Assembly (NCBI GenBank): GCA_900708905.1 | Contig: CAADRB010000035.1 | Location: 862,926 to 926,925, forward strand | Direction: 5' to 3' | Source: Hymenolepis diminuta | Lineage: Eukaryota > Platyhelminthes > Cestoda > Cyclophyllidea > Hymenolepididae | DNA: 64,000 bases | Part shown: positions 44,875 to 56,640 of the stretch, one piece after another | Numbering within the stretch: position 1 is the stretch's first letter | Layout of the letters: the number at the start of each line of letters is the position of its first letter | The notes under the pieces: generated by a model | What the model saw: the letters and a program-made list of their open reading frames with translations, nothing else | Database searches by the model: none | Told to the model about the DNA's origin: nothing | Program-made: the position numbers and the translations under genes

Positions 44875-47800
44875 AAAATATAAATAAATCTTCTTCTGAG
44901 CACTGGTAAATAAATCTTTGATTTAATGAGTAAAAGGCTACTTCTATAAGAATATATTGACTGCACAAAAGAATTCAAGGAGATTTTTCACTAAGATGAT
45001 GCATTCAAGAGTTCGATTGAGCACACTGGTTATCAACTTAAAAGTGATTTGCTCTTAACGTTTCCCCTGCAATATCTTGAACGCTTATGCTATATATCCT
45101 TGGCTCAGTAAAATTTGCGAGCAACATTTTATTCAAACAAGCCTGGGTCAAACTTCAAATTCGATAACTGGGGTTGGACACGTCGGGTTAATATTGTGAA
45201 AACCTTTTTCGTACCGCAGAATTGGAATGCCTTAAATACTCAAGCAAGCAACACGAAGATTGGAAATAAACAACTCCATGAGTCAACCGTGATTTAGACA
45301 GACGTTGACAGCTTTCAGGACTTAATCCCCACCCCTGTCAACAACCACCTCGCTCTAACACACACTTCCGGGACTTTTCTTGTCATTTCGCTCTCCAGTT
45401 TGTTCCATCTCTTCTAAATTCGGCAAAAAATAATCAGAATAGAGTTGGTTTGAGAAAATGCTAGATATTAAAAGCTATTGATTAGGAATGATTAATTGTA
45501 CTTGCCGGAAAGAGGAGTAAAATGTTGATCGCTGTCTCTCTGTGGTTATTTAAAATTGTATTCAATGAATTTCTAGAACTACAGTAAGGCACTCTAAGAG
45601 GCAGGTAAGAAAGAAGGATCTACAGTGTCTCTTTTAGAGGTATTCTTGACCTTTTTCGCTGCTCTGAAAACTCTTCAGACGTGAGAGGACGATCGGCCAG
45701 TAGAGGTAGGGCTGGATGTTTTCATCGGCGATTTATTATTTAGAGCTAACTAGGTTAATGAGGGATAGTTGTATCTGACTTATTTGCAGAAAAGCCCAAA
45801 TAAGATACAATCCATGGCCTTGATGATGCATGCGATCAACCTTATTTCAGTTTAGATACAAAGATGCAGGAGACATTTGAATTAAATTTTGCTCGTGTGT
45901 CCAGAATCGACACCTCCTTTTCCCAGATCTTCAACAAATTTTCCAGTAATTTTCTTTCAAAGATCTGTCTATCTGGCTTAAAATCGATCGAAATTTTTCG
46001 GACTGGATGAAAAGCAATTTCGCCTAGGGGCAGGCGATATCTTCATAAAATTTCACACTTAGTAATACAACTTTGAGGTATTTTTAACAATATAGTCATG
46101 CATGTACCAGTACTTATTCATTACCTAAAGACATTTCAGATTCATGATGTCAACTTGCTCTTCAATCCCCTACTGGAAACCATTTAACCTTAATTCCATT
46201 TCAGGGACCCAGAATACCATCTCTCTGACTTCATAGCCTTCCTGAATTGTCATCAGAAAAGATAAAGGTTGCATTTTTGATCAACTCTAAATATTTTTGT
46301 TTGCTAGCATACAAAGTGACTCTCTTTTTGTTTTTTTGAAAAAGGTACCGTTATTGCAATTACCGAGTTTTCCAAGTTGGGATCAGAGAGCGAAATGGCG
46401 GCAGGGAGAAGAATTCATTCGTTCCCAGTTGTAGTTATTTGCAAAACCATAAACATGCACAAAATAACAAATGCTGTATTTCATGAAATAATGTTGCTGA
46501 TTTCGTCTATTTCTCAGCTCAGGTATTCCTTAACCTCTAACCTATAAATTGTTGTAAGATACACGTGATACGCGAATAAATCTCACCTATAAAGTGAAAA
46601 TACCTCTAAGATTTATAATGGCAAAAGAATTTTCTTGAGGTTGGAACACAAAATTGGTCTTCTTTTGATAGAAGACATCTGCAAATAAGTCACCGTTTAC
46701 GTTGATAATATCTTAGGATGAGATTATTTGAGCTCTGCTGCCCCTTTTATTTTGGAGATCCGGGCATAGAGTGCAGAGAGGTGAAGGATGAATCCCTCTT
46801 CTCCGAAATATTTATCTTACGTCATCCCTAATCATCACCAAATTTGATTATCTTGTCCTTATAGTGATGTCTGTAAACTTTTAACCTTTTCTGTGGCCCA
46901 AGCACTCCCTAGACAAACATCGTGTGTCCTCAACTGGCCTATTTCTCATCGATCGGAAAAGGTAAGCATACCTCGGACGATAGTAGCAAAGACACCGCTT
47001 AGTCGGCTTTGTTATTAACCCGTCCTGTCTGCACTGACCCTTCCTTTTCCTACAATCGTCCCGACCAATTAAAGCTCGCATACAATTATATCCTTATGCG
47101 TGTCCTCACCCTAAGTGTCGATTATAGATAGCCTTCCATTAGCCACACACAACATACACCCCGGGGACCCTAGCTCGTCAAACGCATCTCCCGTTGCTCA
47201 ATCCTTCTCCTCCAATTCTCTATTTTCCCTTGAGACTCTGTACTGAGGTTTGTTCAATACATCCTGGTCTACGCAATCCTTGGTGTTCTCTTTCTTTCAG
47301 TTACTGTTTAGCCATCTGCCGCTACAAACTGGTGACCCTGTAAAGGACCGCTACAGAGGAGACACTAAAGAGACAACACTTTAATGAATATCTGTATTTT
47401 TAATTGAGGGAGTTTTACCCGAAAATGGTCCTTTGCTTCCAAGACACAAAAACTGCGTGAATAATAAATCTGATTTTTTCACACATACATTTTTTGACAA
47501 TTATGTTCACCTATTGGTCGAAGTGAAAAACTAGAGGTTGTTGCATGCAAAGGTGGCTGTTTTACCTACTTTATATAAAAGCAACAATTTAAACAAGGAC
47601 CTTCTCCTTTGAATTAGAATTATAACTTCCTGAGCCCATTAGGGGAGACGTAAGCAACACCAAAATAGGGTAGAAGGAAGATATCCTTTTAACCGATCTT
47701 TTGAGAAGCTAACATTCTGCCACATAATCATTGGCGTAGGCCGTCTATATCACTGAGTGAGCGCTGATGAGTACTGACCTCGTGATTCCCAACTTAACAA

Positions 47801-48428
47801 GTGTGCACATTGACCATGGGGGAACTGTTAAATGAAAGCAATTGCATATGACAGTCTCCTCAAGAAGAACGACATCTCATGAGAAATACGCATTCTATAA
47901 CCTTATCCTTGACCAGCATTAACTTGGATCATCCAGTGGTTTGTACCGATAGGTATCGTGACCACTAACTTGTTGCCACTAACGTAGACAAACATGATAA
48001 TTGATTAAACTTTAATATCGATACTTGACCATTCCACTTATTGGGTATGTATCGATGGGAATCGACGTCTTAACCTCCTGCATGATAAACGTGCATGAGG
48101 ACCAATGCGCCACCGATGCACAGATATCAGACGGAATTAACAGCCCGGCGACCTAAGAATAAACTGCTTTGACAACTTTACCCACAATTGCATAATTGTT
48201 ACTTCTCTCATGATCCATAAGAGAAGCAGTTTCCCTTTTGAATGATATTCTTTGCATGTCATTTTCTTGCTCTGGGAAACGACCTGAATCACAGATGCAT
48301 GGTTGCCCACCGGTAGCGAAATTTGATCATTTGTTTAATTATATCGACAGAAGTCCATTTTCCCATCGAGGAAGCCAACGGTTTTCAATAAATTCTCAAA
48401 ATCAAAACTTGTGACACACTGTACTTAC
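44875..48428. other. No secure gene; possible LTR end near 47.3 kb
   Basis: Mostly AT-rich. The block 46880-47340 is GC-elevated and is described separately. A stop-poor plus frame at 45115-45297 is of chance length. Confidence 0.4.
46880..47340 (+). mobile_element. Possible LTR retrotransposon end with tRNA-Trp-type primer-binding site
   Basis: TGGTGACCC at 47330-47338 equals the start of the primer-binding site complementary to the 3' end of tRNA-Trp, used by CsRn1-like Ty3/gypsy elements of flukes. Just before it, GCTACA-AAC could be an LTR end (CA). The preceding 400 bases differ in composition from the surroundings. I could not find the LTR's 5' end, a second LTR, or gag/pol coding after it, so at best this is a stub. 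Confidence 0.35.
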
Positions 48429-48562
48429 CCAGATTCCGGACAATACATGCGTCAGTGGGACTGTCTAAACACGGAGTTCCTACAATTTCCCCTTTTCTCC
48501 AACATCTAACATCTACTATTGCGAAAACTTGGATTAGACGTCTGTATTTTGCGGAGATGGCA
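48429..48562 (-). CDS. Candidate internal exon, Cys-containing
   Basis: Strong acceptor (TATTTATTTATGCAG, AG at 48563-48564) and strong donor CTGG/GTAAGT (GT at 48427-48428). Only one frame is open: one base, 44 codons (A-I-S-A-K-Y-R-R-L-I-Q-V-F-A-I-V), one base. Three Cys occur. Both splice sites are among the best in the window. Confidence 0.4.
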
Positions 48563-49127
48563 CTGCATAAATAAATACGCACAATTAAAGTTAACAGAGG
48601 TCGTTTTAACCTTAACTGGCAGAGTTTTAATTGTTTCATCTACTGGCATGAAATGTCGCCATAAAATCAGACTGGTGATACCTATCTCGTCTTAGACCCT
48701 CGGCCAGAAGTCACGCACAACTAACGTATGAGTTAGTGAATCATCGATGTCGTGAGAAGCCAGGGATGGTAGTGAGTTGACTCAGACATAGTTAGGACCT
48801 CTTATCCACAGATTAATAGCTCTGATCATGGTATTTCATTATGTGATGATATAAAAACACGTCATTTGATGGTACTGAATCAGTCCGAATGTGCTCAAAA
48901 TTAGTTCAAATGAGTAGGCTAGTTTCCACGATAGCAAAGATATCAAGTCATTAGAAAATTTGACAGTTGAAATAATCTACTTTCGTTAAAGTATAACTGA
49001 CCATCATGGATTCAAAACTGGAACTGCTTGATTAGTCAGATGAATGTGGGTAAGGTCACGGGCAGAGGACTTGAGAGTTTTATCAGGCACTTCAATCTCG
49101 TTTCTAGATGTGCATTTGAGGTCACAC

Positions 49128-49256
49128 TTGCTTAAAACTTTTAAAATCGCCGTAAAATTTTCTAATACATTACCATATTTGGGCCAGATGGTACGAGGTT
49201 TCAGTACAATTTTCGAAGGTCTAATCTTTTTCATCAATGCAAGCACGCACATGTCG
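49128..49256 (-). CDS. Candidate internal exon
   Basis: Acceptor at AG 49257-49258, after a moderately pyrimidine-rich tract. The frame D-M-C-V-L-A-L-M-K-K-I-R continues 42 codons to a donor-like GTGTGA at 49127; an alternative donor GTAATG lies at 49173. The leading single base fits the two bases left by 49758-49951. The antisense frame is open too. Confidence 0.25.
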
Positions 49257-49757
49257 CTCAAGATTTGAGGCGTTGAAAGTTGACTTCGAGATGCAATTGA
49301 TCAAAACTTCCACAATTTGCTATTCGCCTAGTGCTGTCAGTAAAGTTACTTTATCTTCCGTAGATGCAAATATAATAATTTCCCCCTTTCTTCTAAGTTT
49401 GAAATACTACAAGAGAAATTGCCGTAGCTAAGCGTACTGCTTGAAAGACAGACGGATCTGTTTTGGGCTTATATAAACACTGCGTCATTTATTCAAGGAT
49501 CACATAGAGCACAAGAGTTGAAAAAAAGGATGCATTGCTTCCAAATTGCTTCCAAGTACATTGAAGAGAGAGCTGTGGAAGTGTTAATGGTAACCATTAC
49601 TATATTTTTATATTCTTGTCCGGCTTTGACTGTAATATTTGAAGATAATCTGAGAAATGCCTTCTTTTCATTCTCGCCTAATCTCCATCAGAAGAAGAAA
49701 TTCAAGTCAATTTCAAAACAGTAATGAAGAAATCTAGCGATAATTGCAGCAAAATAC

Positions 49758-49951
49758 CTCGGTTGAAAAAAGTATTCAGCAACGAGGACGGAAATAACGG
49801 AATACCATTCATTCTCGGTTTTATGCATGGATAGACGACCTGGTAATAATTCACTATTGGTGGTGGTAATGCAGGAGGGAAATACAGCCCAACTCCCCGA
49901 CCCAAGTATTGCAATCAATAGAATAAACAATTTTTCTCTTAATCTCTGATA
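49758..49951 (-). CDS. Candidate internal exon with transmembrane-like helix
   Basis: Acceptor TTTAG (AG at 49952-49953), 64 open codons in phase 0, donor CGAG/GTATTT (GT at 49756-49757). The peptide begins YQRLREKLFILLIAILGSGS: charged residues then a hydrophobic stretch of about 15 residues, like a membrane span with positive inside flank. It continues in phase from the candidate at 50073-50180. Confidence 0.4.
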
Positions 49952-50072
49952 CTAAATTACTTTCATTTAACTGGCAGCAGGAATCCCCATATCCCCAGAA
50001 TAAACATAAATGCAACTTTCGCTGTCGAAGAAACGGTATAGAGGAACAATACGCCTTTTCTTAAAAGAAAAC

Positions 50073-50180
50073 CTTGCAGCTATTGGCGCATTGCAAGAAG
50101 ACCCCGTAAACCATAACACCAACAGAAATTATGATTACCAAAGAAGCAGCTGTCACAAGCTGCAATGCCGCAAGTAACAT
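50073..50180 (-). CDS. Candidate exon with long hydrophobic helix
   Basis: From an ATG at 50180, 36 codons: a hydrophobic stretch (L-V-T-A-A-S-L-V-I-I-I-S-V-G-V-M-V) long enough to cross a membrane, then L-Q-C-A-N-S-C-K and a GTTTTC donor at 50072. Instead of starting here, the exon could begin after an AG at about 50157. A second minus frame across the same bases is open over 74 codons, which weakens the call. Intron to the next candidate: 121 bases. Confidence 0.3.
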
Positions 50181-50184
50181 CACC

Positions 50185-52630
50185 GGGGGGTGGATTGGAG
50201 AGAGGGTTATGTTGTTTTAAGAGGGTTGGGAATGCAGTCACATCGTATCCTATCACTGCCCCGGCCAAGCCAACCCAGGCATCGCCTTGACCACGCTCGG
50301 CCACATACTTTTACGTTGTATGTGAAGCTGCCACAGTTGTTTCCCTTCACCTTATCTCCCTTTCCTCCCCTTTTCTATGACTCATCGTTCGAAATGGAAA
50401 GCTTAAATGAACACACAAATTATCTGCTTGTGACGATGGTATTACCCTGTTATGCGATTATTACAAGCCTCTACAGATAGGTAATAAATAACCCGTTGCT
50501 GTGGTGCTTCCATTACGTTATGAAAGTGACGCGGAGTTATTTCACTGTATCACTAACTACTGTGATGGTTCATATAGTATCACCATCTCATGAGATACTC
50601 CTTAAACTGAAAAATAAGTGAATGACGTTAGAGACCTTCATATAGTAAAACAAAATGATTAATATTCACTTTAACTACAATATTTCTGTAGAAATTTCAA
50701 AATTAAAATAGGGAAGGAAACGTAATTTTATTAAAATTACTTATTTATATACGAATTCGACAACCAATTATTAGCATCCATTTCAGCCTCTCAGATTTTG
50801 CCCATGGCGACGTAAAGATGGATCATTTGATCATGGAAAAGCACCTAGGAAAGAGGTCCAATGAAGGTTAATTCAGTTGAAATCGTGATTATTCAAGTTG
50901 TCTACATCATACTGACTGAGCACAGTCCAAAATGCCGAGTATAAGGGTTGATAATTCTCCATGATTTGAATGTCATTAGCCGATCGCTAGTCTCTTGAAG
51001 GTACGAACAACAGGGATGTCTAGATCACATTAACAATTTGAGCGATTGAGTATCCAATTTCGATATGTTTGGTTCTTGCAACATCCAAAAGTGATAATCC
51101 ACTTCTTCTAGGCCATTCTTTCTTTGTAGAACAGAGAGCGGATAACTGAGAGACGTTCATTACCCAGAACTGAATTTGGGGAAAACATTAACTTTATATC
51201 ACAACTAGAATAACGAATTCTTCTCCGATCACTCCTCATTCTTAGAAACTAGAATTCACTTTCAACTTCAAACCAAATATTTAAATATATACGAATTCGC
51301 CTTAGCAGCGAAAAATACTTTCCATCGTTTTCAAATTATCACTTTTAATTTAAATAAAGCAGGATATATTTGGAATTTTGTTCTCTTGGGTTAATTAGGG
51401 GTAAATAAAGATAATTAGCTTATTTTAACTGACAGAAATTTGAAAGTCAGTCTGCATTGTTTGACATTTTATTGAAATTAAAATCCTCAAACTGTATTCT
51501 ACGTATTCGACGCATGCAGACCAAATCTCCTGAACGGGCTGCAAGGAATGAATTTTATCTTTTCTGTTATCGTGATTCAGTAATCGACTTGTATTCAAAT
51601 CATAGCCTCCTTCGACCTCCTTTTTAAGAAACACCGACGTTTTGAATTCTTCTACCTCTTTGTATTCTTCAGGAAGGTTTCCTGCCTTATTCCTGTCCTA
51701 ACTGAGTCCGTGAAATTGGAAAAGACACTACTTTGGTTAACATTCTCTATTCAGAATTCGCAACCAGAGCTAACTGATATATTTAAATCATGCTAACTAG
51801 TTAACTTCTACTATTTTCTTGAATGCTGAAGGAAAATATTCATCAAGTTGGTTTAACTTACAGCAGAGAATAATGAAATTGTTAACAAGTCCTGGACACA
51901 CACATATTAACTCAGGAACTAAAGAAGCCCTGAAAGTTCAGCATTTGGAACGTAAGAGCACGAACCAATGAACCACACTTAAATAAGTGAAAAGGGCACA
52001 AAGTTACTTCTGTTGCTACTCTGATTTCATATTCAACTGCTACTTGGTCTTCTTTTCGGACTGTTCAAATGCTTTCCTGTAATTAAAAATCGCAAAATTT
52101 TTTTCTCACAGCTCTAAATAATAATGACTATAATAAAATTTCAAATTCTACGAAAGAATACTTTTATTATTGATATTTTGTCGAATTAAGCATTAACAAA
52201 TCTTAGAGTTAGAAGAAGGGTATCACGATTCATCGCTGTTTCATGGTGAATTATGAACAGAATTAATACTCCAATTGCCAAGTGTTAGCCAATTAAGGCT
52301 GTGAAATCAACTAGGAGTTTCGCTTGTCAAGTTAAGTCCTTTTGGGGATTATCTGAGTAAGTTTAATTCATTCGATTTGAACCGTTCAAAATTCACAATT
52401 TTCCAGTGACTTGTTGCTTCTTAATAAACGTCTACATGCTTTCTCAATTTATTTGTATATTTTTCAAAAAAAGTGACAGTAAGTGCAGCCTTAATGGGTG
52501 GAGAGATAGATGCGGTGGCGTCATGTGTGAGTCTGAAGGGGAGGGGGTATTTACCCCTTGCAAATGGTGGTAGACTAATTTGATCGGTTGACGTAAACGC
52601 TTGATCAGTCAGAACACACTAATTTAGTGA
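50185..52630. other. No secure gene
   Basis: Plus and minus frames at 50190-50480 are relatively GC-rich but unrecognised. The rest is AT-rich with short frames. Confidence 0.4.
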
Positions 52631-52837
52631 ATGAACAGCACCGAATTTCATTTATTTGGGTGCAGTTTGGATTACTTGATCGCAGGTCATGGTGATAGAG
52701 TCTCAGATGACAGACCGAATCTTGAGGTAGGGCTGACCTTTCTTTTCACAAAGTCAGCACCAGTGGGTTCGAGCCGAAGTCTTCTGATGCCGGCATATCA
52801 AAGCAGTTCAAATGTTCATCCACTGAAAGTACTGAAG
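52631..52837 (+). CDS. Candidate first exon
   Basis: An ATG at 52631 opens 69 codons (MNSTEFHLFGCSLDYLIAGH start) ending exactly at a good donor AAG/GTAACC (52838). The composition is protein-like, with a Ser-rich end. AG acceptor-like sites lie inside (about 52664 and 52687), so a shorter internal exon is possible. No domain. Confidence 0.25.
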
Positions 52838-52838
52838 G

Positions 52839-53865
52839 TAACCTTATTATAAATGCGGATTCGGAACACTCTTTTTCTCCTCTCCCCTTCATTAGGGTGA
52901 AACAGTGTCACGAACCTCATTATCCAGTCCTAATTCCACCTGATTGACAGTACTGAAGCTAACTGCAATTACAATAGAATGATTCACTATTGATGTATCA
53001 CAATCAACTCCGAATAGAACGTAACTTAGGCTATTTGTGGAAAGAGAGTGGCTTTACACATGTTTTACGTTCGGTTGTCAAAACACCAAAATGGGCCATC
53101 GCCACTTCCAGCGGTAGATTTTAGACACATTTCGTGCGCATTTATTCTAACATATCTGGCAAAATGAAAATTTTGTGATTTTCCATTCAGAAATTAAAAT
53201 TTACTCCTTTTTAATTGCCTTCTTTTTGTTCGAAATTAGAAAAGTAATGAAGTTAAAACATAACAAAATAAATTAATGGTTTAAAGGTCACGACATGTTT
53301 TTCGCGCTGCTTCTGAAGGACTTTAAATTTAAAAAAAAAACAAAAAACAGCCTTTTTAGTCGGCACGCTGCTTAGTTTTTTTCTATTTGTGTCACTTAGT
53401 TTATCGCAGATTTGAGGAATAATTTAGAGATTAATTAAATATTTTAATAAAGATAATCTGATATATACATAAATATTATTGAGGGGTTAATTAAACCCTC
53501 TCGATTGATTCTACTTCCCCTTGTAATTTATGCCCAATCCCTTTCGAATGGCACTCTCCTTGTTCTTTCATTCTTTACTATTCACCACACGTGACGTGGA
53601 AAGTGGTTGCGACAAGTTAGCAACTCTTCAACTCCTGAAGTGAAGAATGTATCAGGAAGTTTCTTCAAAAGACTCCCAAATTAAATTTCGTTTAGATAAA
53701 TAATTGCTGCCTGAAATAGTTATTTAAAATTCGAATTTTATCTTTCTCCTCGCTCTATATACTACGAAACAAGTTCTTTTCTTCGTATTAACAGTAGTTA
53801 CCATAAAAGCTGCGGTTACTTGTCTTGCTGTATCGTGCTCCCTTTTTCCACTCTTGTTTCATTTT

Positions 53866-53896
<31 letters not shown>

Positions 53897-54233
53897 GCTC
53901 ACTCCCTGACAGTTGCCGTCGGTACATAACTAAATTCATCGGTTCCGTGACCGCGCCAAAGCTTTTTTTCCTAATCACCTTCCCTGCACCCCTTTTTTCA
54001 TCAAATTAATTTTATTTTACCGACTTTAAGCTTTCGACTCCTTCTTAGCAGTTATTTAGTAATTCCTCTAAGAAGCAAATTTCAGCTTCCTGTTTTTATT
54101 GTTATGCTCAATTATTGTTGCTGTATTTACTTACTCAACCCCAAATATTGAGTTTCGTTTTGTTTGCTTATGTGTTGTCATCTTCTCAAAGATTTTTCAT
54201 CGATTTTTCCGCCATCTTCTCTCTACTTCGTAG
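52839..54233. other. No gene; pyrimidine-rich near its end
   Basis: Holds the TC microsatellite at 53871-53896 and a C/T-rich run from about 53500 to 54230. Short frames only. Confidence 0.4.
53871..53896. repeat. TC dinucleotide microsatellite
   Basis: Thirteen uninterrupted TC units, the longest simple repeat in the window. Confidence 0.97.
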
Positions 54234-54235
54234 CC

Positions 54236-54346
54236 ATGGTTTACTTCTATGGGACTGAAACTGACAAAGGTCCAGTTACAGCTTCTGCCTCTTGGACAAA
54301 TCCATCTCCCAGCGTAGTCAACTATGGTGTTTTCAGATCTGGCTGA
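54236..54346 (+). CDS. Candidate exon behind a very strong acceptor
   Basis: Some 40 bases of nearly unbroken pyrimidines end in GTAG (AG at 54232-54233), followed at once by CC-ATG-G. The frame gives 36 residues (MVYFYGTETDKGPVTASASW start) to a TGA at 54344. Donor-like GTAGTC and GTGTTT sites precede the stop. The layout of acceptor then ATG would suit either a first coding exon after a non-coding one or a trans-splice acceptor. Unknown protein. Confidence 0.3.
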   Translation: MVYFYGTETDKGPVTASASWTNPSPSVVNYGVFRSG

Positions 54347-55289
54347 TCGATAAACAAGCGTAAATTGATGCGTTGCACTTTCTGTTGTTTAAATGAACAC
54401 CATAAAGAGCTTGTGGGCTGATTTGATTTGTAATGGCATCTAGAGGGAGAGGCACGAATTAACAAATGGGGATATTAATTAAAAGCGACGGATTGCTAGA
54501 CTTTTGGGGTTCGTCGGAGCGAATAGACGTTAAGAAAAATAGGTACATTACTGTGGAGAGAGGGCTTACTTTTCAGCCGCATAAGTGACGCGATTGATTT
54601 GAAATTAAGTGCATTTCGCACTAGATTCTATCATGATTAATGATCGAAAAAAACACAAACGATATCTGGAGATCTTGGAATTGAAGTTAAAATGCCATTC
54701 CTTCTGCATTTCTTTAAAATTTCAGAAAATTTAATAAAAGAATATGATTTCCTGGTCTAAAATTGTACTGACACAAGTAGTTTATCAAGAAGTATTAATG
54801 AATGTAAAGTTGAACCAACTTTTTCGTTTTAAAATTTGAAATCGGAAAGATAATACGTGATGGTAATAAATACAACTCTACGGTCTGGTTAAATAAAAGA
54901 GAATTCTGAAATAATTTTTACATTAGCTTTGTCGATAAAGTCCCCACAAATAGGAGGAAGCTAATAAGAAATGGGGTTTAGATAATCGAAGAACACTTAC
55001 CTCCAAAACGTTCAGGTACAATCCTTAATTGTTGAGCAAAGACTTGAATGTAGTATAATTTACCAAATTAAGAAAGGTAATATTACAAAAATTTTATCGA
55101 TTTTCTCTATTTCTATTGAAAGTTTGATTATGAACCATCAAAATAAAGCCGCAGAGTCGATCTATTTTCGAATTTTGACCAATACACTTGGAGTGGTCCG
55201 TGTCAAATTAGTATGCAGGAACATGCTGGTTCGAGTACCTGGAGAGTTAGTCCCTACGACCTCCCCCTCTTTATCAGGAAAGTCGGTAA
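54347..55289. other. No gene recognised
   Basis: AT-rich with short chance frames. Confidence 0.4.
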
Positions 55290-55449
55290 TTATTTCCTCA
55301 AATAAAGAGTCTTGTAAAAATGCTTGTAAAGCGACTTTGGATTAACTCCACATTTATCTTGTTTTTTCTCTGAAACTGAGTAAACTGTAGCCTCGGGATA
55401 TTTAGTGGGAGGAGGTACCATAGCAGCATAAATAGAGCTCTTATCCGTG
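55290..55449 (-). CDS. Candidate terminal exon
   Basis: Acceptor (CTCCATGCTGTAG, AG at 55450-55451), one base, 52 codons (T-D-K-S-S-I-Y-A-A-M-V-P-P-P-T-K-Y-P) and a TAA at 55290-55292. Two Tyr lie in contexts (I-Y-A-A-M-V, V-Y-S-V) loosely like cytoplasmic Tyr motifs; this is only a resemblance. No AATAAA follows closely and no upstream exon was identified. Confidence 0.3.
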
Positions 55450-55727
55450 CTACAGCATGGAGATGTCAGCTTACATAAGTGGTCCACAGAAAAGTTACAA
55501 AAAAAATTACTTATCATTTATTAACTTGTGATGGAAATATAAATATCAACTTTGTAACCGGTGGTTGGTGCCAATGATCAGTCATTTCCATTTGATTCCT
55601 TCTAGACGCAAATTTATTTTTCCGGCTTCAGATAAACCAGAACCGGAATTGAAGTTCTTAATTAAGAAAAAAAAATTTCAATTTCCGAGCATCTATTACA
55701 ACTCTCGTCTATTTGTTTTAAAAATGG

Positions 55728-55777
55728 NNNNNNNNNNNNNNNNNNNNNNNNNNNNNNNNNNNNNNNNNNNNNNNNNN
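55728..55777. other. Assembly gap (50 N)
   Basis: Fifty N characters; it lies at the expected 3' end of the mariner relic. Confidence 1.
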
Positions 55778-55825
55778 ACTTTAATGGTTGAAACTTACAA
55801 TTTCGTGTAAGAAAACAAAAAAGAC

Positions 55826-56640
55826 AATATGTATCCTCCTTTGGCTTCTTTCACCGACTCAATTCGGGTCCGAAAGGGACTGCAAGGACTGATGAGGTGG
55901 TCTTTATTAATATCCTTCATTACTTGGGCTATTGCTTCCATCAGAGAGGATTTGGTGCTATGGAGATGCTTACTAACTTCTTTTTCAACCATGCCTCTTT
56001 CCATATGTAATAAATCAAAGCTAGGAGGCCATCCAATCCAGGGTTTTGAGAGCTTCATGGAGTGGAGTCGATTCTTATTGGAAGGCATAGGCTCATCCAT
56101 TAGCTATGCTGTCTGTCGAAAGGGGCTTAACAATAGTTTGATGAGTCCCGATATAGGCATCTGCATCTACATTAACTCTAAGACTCTGCTGAAAAATAAA
56201 GAGCCCCTGCCTTAATACTAACAACACCGAAAATCATTACTGTTACTGGAAACTTCATGCGCATAACAGTTGTTGGTACTTCAGCGGAGTCCTCCCACAC
56301 ATACCCACCTACCATTTCTTGGATTTACTTTTTGATCCTGGTGGAAGTTGTTTTCGTGGAAGAAAAACCAAGGACACTCCTGTTCGTCAAGGTGTTTAAA
56401 TTTATGTAAGGTTGATTTTGCACGCATTAAACAATACCCTTAAGGTAGTTTTGTCGACATAAACTGACGACCTCGGCTAAGTACGTATAATTTGCATCCG
56501 AGGTCTTGATAAATAACATTCCTTATTGTTGCCTCAAACACCTGAAGATCATTGGCAAGATGTCACGCGTTGACTTCCCAGGATTTTCGTCCATCATGCC
56601 ATGCCATGCACTCTTCTCACAAACTCAGGTGCTCTGAGTG
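55826..56640 (-). mobile_element. Decayed mariner-type DNA transposon (transposase pseudogene)
   Basis: Read on the minus strand across several frameshifts and stops, mariner transposase segments appear in the right order: R-A-P-E-F-V-R-R-V-H-G-M (about 56635), H-L-A-N-D-L-Q (helix-turn-helix region), S-R-G-R-Q-F-M-S-T-K, N-F-H-Q-D-Q-K-V-N-P-R-N-G-R-W (about 56340), V-P-T-T-V-M-R-M-K-F-P (about 56280), and a C-terminal part with N-K-D-H-L-I, F-R-T-R-I-E and K-G-G-Y-I (about 55830). The catalytic Asp positions are damaged: the usual S-D-E-K-N-F reads F-H-E-N-N-F, the Q-D-S-A-P-S-H box reads E-S-T-P-L-H, and S-P-D-L-N-P reads S-F-D-L-L-H. It is inactive. Terminal inverted repeats were not found; one end falls near the gap. 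The open frames seen here on both strands are by-products of this relic. Confidence 0.88.

Noticed and set aside
55228..55245. TGGTTCGAGTACCTGG, T-arm-like
   Set aside because: An isolated match without a cloverleaf; it lies inside an ordinary AT-rich stretch.
55829..56215. 128-codon plus-strand frame
   Set aside because: It is antisense to the mariner transposase relic, whose motifs read on the minus strand.
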